From Ranitomeya variabilis (lineage: Eukaryota; Chordata; Amphibia; Anura; Dendrobatidae), in the NCBI RefSeq assembly GCF_051348905.1, contig NC_135233.1, positions 594,295,577-594,359,576 of the forward strand: 64,000 bases of DNA. Direction: 5' to 3'. Below, piece after piece: positions 58,916-64,000 of the stretch. The translations under genes were made by a program, and so were the position numbers. The notes below the pieces were generated by a model. That model was not told the origin of the DNA and did not search any database. It worked only from the letters and a program-made list of their open reading frames with translations. Position 1 is the stretch's first letter; every line of letters begins with the position of its first letter.

Positions 58916-61900
58916 TTAGCGAGAGGCGGTATCCAGCAGGAGAGGTGTAGCAGGGGTCCCGGAGCGAGAGGCTGAACTGCTGGTGGTGGGACTGGCAGCA
59001 GGTGTGGCGGGGTTGGTTGGTGCTGGCTGTACGCTGGGTGGGTGATGCAAGGGTTGGCCACAGATATGATGGTGTTTCTCCCAGTCTTTGTGTTGGCAGA
59101 AGGAACCGCAATATCGCGCAGTGTTGCAGCCGCTGCAGGTCTCGCTTGCTTTCCGGCCGCAATTCCAACAGCTCTGTGCAGGAAACGAAATAAAAAATGG
59201 AGAAAAAATTGACAAATCAATTATACTTCACAGGATCGCAGTCTATAAAAACCCAATTATTCCACGCGCTACGGCCGTTACCTCACTTGAGTCTTCCTGT
59301 TGATTGATGACGGACACGGCATCCTCTGACGCTTGACGCTTTGCTTCCGCCAAGGCTCGTTCCATCTTGGCCCTCTCTAAAGTGATGAGGTCGTGAGCCT
59401 TGCGTTCCGCTTCGGACACAGCTTTCTGGAGCTCCGACATGGCCTGGCGTTTGACTTCGTTCACCGCCTCCTCTGTGCGGGCAGAGAGACAGCTCAGATG
59501 GGAAGATGAGCCCTGAGAGGTGGGGGGGACTCAGGTATAGGAGGGGTTTAAACATTTAAGTATATACCCTACGATACAACTTTTATATGTAAACATTTCA
59601 TTATTGTAATGACATCGTATACAACAACCATGACGTATTACAGAAGACTAGTAGACTAATCGCCGATATCGATGGGTTCAGCCGACGATCTACTGTGTAT
59701 GAGGGCAACTCTTGTCAATTTTGGACAATGTAATCCCATTGTTCTCCCTGACATAAGCAACTGGCCGACATGTCAGAGATAGAGAACATGGCGCCCACCT
59801 GAACGACCGATCCTTGGTATGAGAGTGTCGGCTGAGAGCCATCGTTCGGCCAACAACCGTCTAACGTCTATAGCCAGCTTTATTCTCTAGCCTTTATCTA
59901 GGGCCCAATTTGCAATCTAAGTGCCCCTTTGTAAATAATATACAACACACACGATGGAAGAAGGATAGTGGAGGCAAACACAAACGACTGGGGAAAAAAA
60001 TGAGATTCCCAATCATGGCATATCTACAAGATACGCCATGGATGTATTTTAGTCAAGGAGACGCTCAACTATCTCCAGAACAAGGTGTCATCACGAAGAC
60101 AGCCACCATTCACATTCATCAGTATGGGCACACATCGGGACCCTTCTTGAAGGTCTATCCATTTTCAACGGGACTACTTGACACTAGACTTGGTAAGAAA
60201 AGGAACGCAGCATCGGTCGGCCATGCTCCATTCTAATGAGGATAACTGTGCTCCTTTTTGCCGATCGGTGCGAGTCTAAACTGTTTGACCCAAAACGATC
60301 AACAAGTTGACAATGTTACACTTATTTTCCCTCATTTGTCCTCTCCCTGATGTCCTTGGAGCTGATAACTCACCTGCCTTTCTCCAGATCTCTTCCGGCA
60401 TATACCCGGCTGGCGTCCTATGTAGGAATTCCCTTGAGGGTTCTAAAAGGGTGGAAAAAAATGGCATAAAATAAGTGCACAAGTCTAAAGAGTTTCCTTG
60501 GTTCCGCAACCATTCCCACAGATGTCATTACTTCTTACCTGCCGGGGAGGACTCGGTGCTAGAGGAACTGCTCAGATGCCTTGCCGGCTGAGCCACACTC
60601 TTCTTCAGGTCCTCGGCATCGCTGTATCGGCGTACCCAGTGGTTAAGTTCCTCTCTGTCTGCTTCTTGGCAGCGGCGGAGGACGGTCAGTGAACGTCGTG
60701 TTTTTTCCACCATATCCATGATGCAGTTTAAGAGCTGGAAATAAATGGTAATAATCACTGCGTTGAAAGGGTGAAAACTAGTTATCACTTATCCATAGAG
60801 GGTTTCTGACTGCTTGGACCGGCACTTTCGGGTAGAGATCGACAGTGTGCATGCGCAACCACTCCATTCATTATCTATAAAGCTGCTTTTTTCGGTAGAA
60901 TGAATGGAGCGATGATCGGTGCCTCTTGTGCCGATAGGTGCAGATCCCATTGGTGATAAGTAAGTTATAACATGTTTTCACTAGACTAACCGCCTTAATA
61001 ATTCCGTCATGGTGCATTTACCAGATATGGTATTCAAGGGGAATTGAATATGTGGGACTCTGATCCCTGGGTTGGACAAAACATAGCAGTCTATTTACGC
61101 GTCTAGAAGACGGATTATTTTTTTTTTTGTGTAGTAGTATCACTTTCCCTTTAATACCGCCATTGACTTTGCCCACTCACGTTGTTGAGATGCTTCCATT
61201 CCTCCGCCCACTCGCGCTCTGTCAGCCTATGATCAATTACTTCATGCACAGCTGAAACATGAAAAAAAAACAAGCTGGTTAGAATAAAATCCTTTAACAA
61301 TTATGTTTGTTTTCCCACATCCTTGGAAGAAGACATATGGGCGAATTGCACAAGCACATTTATATCTTCTGGCAATGCATACCGGCAAAAAGTAGTGAGC
61401 AATCACTTTGTATGATGGGGGTGTGATCGCACTATGCTCTAGTCGTGATCGCCCCAGTACACAGCTTGTAGGCAGGACGGTGGGGGGCACGGATCATAGC
61501 GATGTACGAGCCACACAGCGCGATGGTGAGATCACACCGTATTATTATTGGCAAGTATAGATTCCTTCTGACACTGTATGCTGTAACTCCAAGGTTGCCT
61601 AAACACCTTTAATAGTGTCCGTGCCCCCACGGGCATGAGAATTGATGCAGGGTAATAATCCATTGCCAAATGCTTTAGGTGGTGGATTATTTCCTTTGAA
61701 AACAAAAGGATTGGGCATGTTGAAATTCAACATGCCCAATCCTCCCCCCACGACGAAATGGCTGCATGAGATGAATATGATCTTGTGTATGTAACATGAC
61801 TGTCAATCGAGAGAACCGATGGGAAGGATCTCCTCCAGTATCATTCGCTGATATTTGGTGGCAATCAACCTTGGCTCATAAAGGATGTTGAGACCCCATC

Positions 61901-64000
61901 TTTGATGTCATGTGCCCTACTACATTAAATGGGTTGTTTTTTAAAAGAAGTTATCATTTCTATGGATTGGTGGGAGTCCGAGCGCTATACCCTCCACTGA
62001 ATGAGACACTTTTCTCCCCGTTATAATGGGGTGCCCGACAGCTGCATCACACATTCTCAGAAGTGAAGCGCTATGCTCTGTAGTCCTATAGAAAATGAAT
62101 GGAGAAGTGGTCGAGCATGACCATTACTACTCCAGTTCAAACTGGATAAAGGTGCCCCTTTCTGATAATCAGTTGGGGTCCCAGCGATCGGACCCCCAAC
62201 AATCTGTAAGTGACCACATATAAACTTTTCTTTACCAGGCAACCCCCTTAAGTCTGAGCACTCGGCATCATCTCCCTTACCTGCCTGTCGGTGACGTTCT
62301 CGCATCTCCCGTGGATCTGTGTGTCGGTAGTGGTGGGCAAGCACCATGTCCTCTAAGCGATAGTGCTGAGTCGGTGGGGGTGTGGGATGTGGGAGGCCAT
62401 TGGTGGGTGGGTGAAGAAGCCCATTACTAGGACTGTATCTTTGTGCTGGACTTGTGGTGCATGGACGCTTGGGGAGGTGATCCGGATGGAGACCTTCCTG
62501 CGCACTCTCTTTGGTCCTGATGGTGAAGAAAAACATAATTATTCCTTTTTAATAACACATGCTCCTCTGCCTTTTTCTTAACAGTCCACAACAGAAGTCA
62601 ATTAGATCTTTTCGCAAAGTCCCATCCATAGAAATTTCCTTACTGGCTCTGAAAGGGACATCCAAGAATCACAGGGGTGGACAAAACAGATTATTTGGCA
62701 TTGGAGGTCTTAAGGAATATAACCCCGTGTGTATGTACCGATCTAATGTTTTAGATTAAAGATTAACTAATTGTTAATTTTTTAAGCACTTTATTTGGCT
62801 GCAGATCTTTGGAATCTGAGTACTGAGCCCTCCATTGATTGCTCAAATAACCACTGAGAAGATGGAGTAGACGACTGAGAAGATGGAGTAGACCACTGAG
62901 AAGATGAAGTAATGAAGTAGACTACTGAGAAAATGTAGACTACTGAGAAGATGGAGTAAACTATTGAGAAGATGGAGTAGACTACTGAGAATATGGAGTA
63001 GACCGCTGAGAAGATGGAGTAGAACGCTGAGAAGATGGGAGTAGACCACTGGGAAGATGGAGTAGACTACTAAGAAGATGGAGTAGACCACTGAGAAGAT
63101 GGAGTAGACCACTGAGAAGATGGAGTAGACCACTGAGAAGATGGAGTAGACCACTGAGAAGATGGAGTAGACCACTGAGAAGATGGAGTAGACCACTGAG
63201 AAGATGGAGTAGACCACTGAGAAGATGGAGTACACCACTGAGAAGATGGAGTACACCACTGAAATGATGGAGTACACCACTGAAATGATGGAGTACACCA
63301 CTGAAATGATAGAGTAGACTACTGAGAAGATGGAGTACAAATTCAGTAGAAAACCTATGACTCCTAATAGGTCCGTACTCTGCTCTGTGCACTTTGTCTG
63401 GCAAGAGCAAGTGTACAGTGGACTTTTGAGCAATCGTTGGGGATCTCAGGACCAGGACCCCCATCAATCTGCAGGCAATTAATGTGCCTGAAAAATATAT
63501 ATATAAAAAAACTGTTTAAAGTTTCCACGATTAAACCAGATCAGATAAGGGATCATCCGTTGGAGGAAGAGGCACAAGCCGTTGTTTTGTTGGGGATGCT
63601 GTACCTGTCAGGTGTCCTCCTTTTGCCGTTCTCATTCACTTCCAGTAAGATCTCAGAAGAATCGCTCGGAGAGCTGCTGACACTGGTGTCCAGGAGGAGC
63701 TGTTCATGTTGTGCTAAATACTGTGCAGGACTTTGCTTTGCCAGGCGAGCACAGTGGAGAAGCTCCCGCTGCAGTAATGGGAGGTTAGCCTACAGAAGAA
63801 AGGATAGGAAGCCTATAATTTCGTGTCCTTCAATACTAGGAGGCTGCAGTCAGCACAGAGAATTTCGAGGAAGCGGCTGAACCCGGCAATGGGATCACAC
63901 ATAAATGGGTCTCTTAATAATTGGATATCCTATGGATGCTCCTATTGGCTATACCTTAAGAAAAGGGATGACAAAGGGACGGAGAGGAAAGTTGGTGGCT
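58916..64000 (-). CDS. CBFA2T3: MTG16/ETO2 transcriptional corepressor, 3' part; 5' exons lie beyond the right edge
   Basis: MTG/ETO-family nuclear corepressor that links DNA-bound factors to histone deacetylase complexes. Exons in transcript order: 63955-64000 (partial), 63605-63789, 62281-62516, 61181-61251, 60539-60734, 60374-60442, 59282-59472, 58916-59173. Phases join throughout. The first two give the end of NHR1/TAFH ([13 protein letters not shown], then [18 protein letters not shown]). A Pro-rich exon contains [15 protein letters not shown]2, the tetramerising helix, spans two exons ([13 protein letters not shown], then [16 protein letters not shown]). NHR3 is [19 protein letters not shown]. 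The MYND finger in the last exon has [23 protein letters not shown] and HHHIC. The protein ends LDTASR. Position next to PABPN1L favours CBFA2T3 over RUNX1T1 or CBFA2T2. Confidence 0.95.
62853..63340. repeat. 21-bp minisatellite in a CBFA2T3 intron
   Basis: About 23 units of GAGAAGATGGAGTAGACCACT with substitutions and a few length variants. Being a multiple of three, it is open on the minus strand as a repeated 7-residue motif, but it lies between two coding exons and is not coding. Confidence 0.93.

Noticed and set aside
62843-63467. 196- and 161-codon minus-strand frames
   Set aside because: Repeat translation of the 21-bp minisatellite between two CBFA2T3 exons.

Overview
The window looks like nuclear DNA of a vertebrate, most likely a frog or toad. 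Four spliced genes lie in the order GALNS (-), TRAPPC2L (+), PABPN1L (-), CBFA2T3 (-). As I recall it, this is the order and orientation of the human 16q24.3 block. I reconstructed the exons by hand from splice signals, frame continuity and remembered human proteins; no alignment was run. The amphibian assignment is an inference. It rests on amphibian-like protein divergence, dense short palindromic transposons flanked by TAA or TTA, and very large minisatellites.

Layout. 1-1990 is a composite minisatellite. 2424-4767 is a 2.3-kb foldback transposon. 5043-17869 holds the complete GALNS coding sequence: 14 exons on the minus strand, 515 codons, every catalytic motif present. Its introns carry transposons, a 39-bp minisatellite and a 68-bp tandem repeat that copies the exon 9 splice donor. 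17870-30792 is a repeat-filled intergenic stretch with a 28-30-bp minisatellite, a decayed second copy of GALNS exon 13, Tc1 and LINE remnants, and a 5-kb minisatellite with an 884-bp higher-order period. TRAPPC2L (30793-34270, 5 exons, 139 codons) follows, with an apparently intact Tc1 transposon in intron 3. 34271-39209 is intergenic and holds another foldback element. PABPN1L occupies about 39210-47246; its largest intron holds four small transposons joined end to end. 47247-53755 is intergenic and contains an inverted pair of Cys-rich gene fragments. 53756-64000 is the 3' part of CBFA2T3: a probable long 3' UTR, then exons for the MYND finger, NHR3, NHR2 and part of NHR1/TAFH, running off the right edge.

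The host genes act in different places: a lysosomal sulfatase (GALNS), a vesicle-tethering subunit (TRAPPC2L), a germline-type nuclear poly(A)-binding protein (PABPN1L) and a transcriptional corepressor (CBFA2T3). They appear to be neighbours by conserved synteny, not parts of one pathway. No CRISPR array, bacterial operon, tRNA or rRNA gene was seen. The unusual content lies in repeats that overlap gene structure: a duplicated splice donor, concatenated MITEs, transposon-borne CTCF-like motifs, inverted gene fragments, and minisatellites beside promoters.
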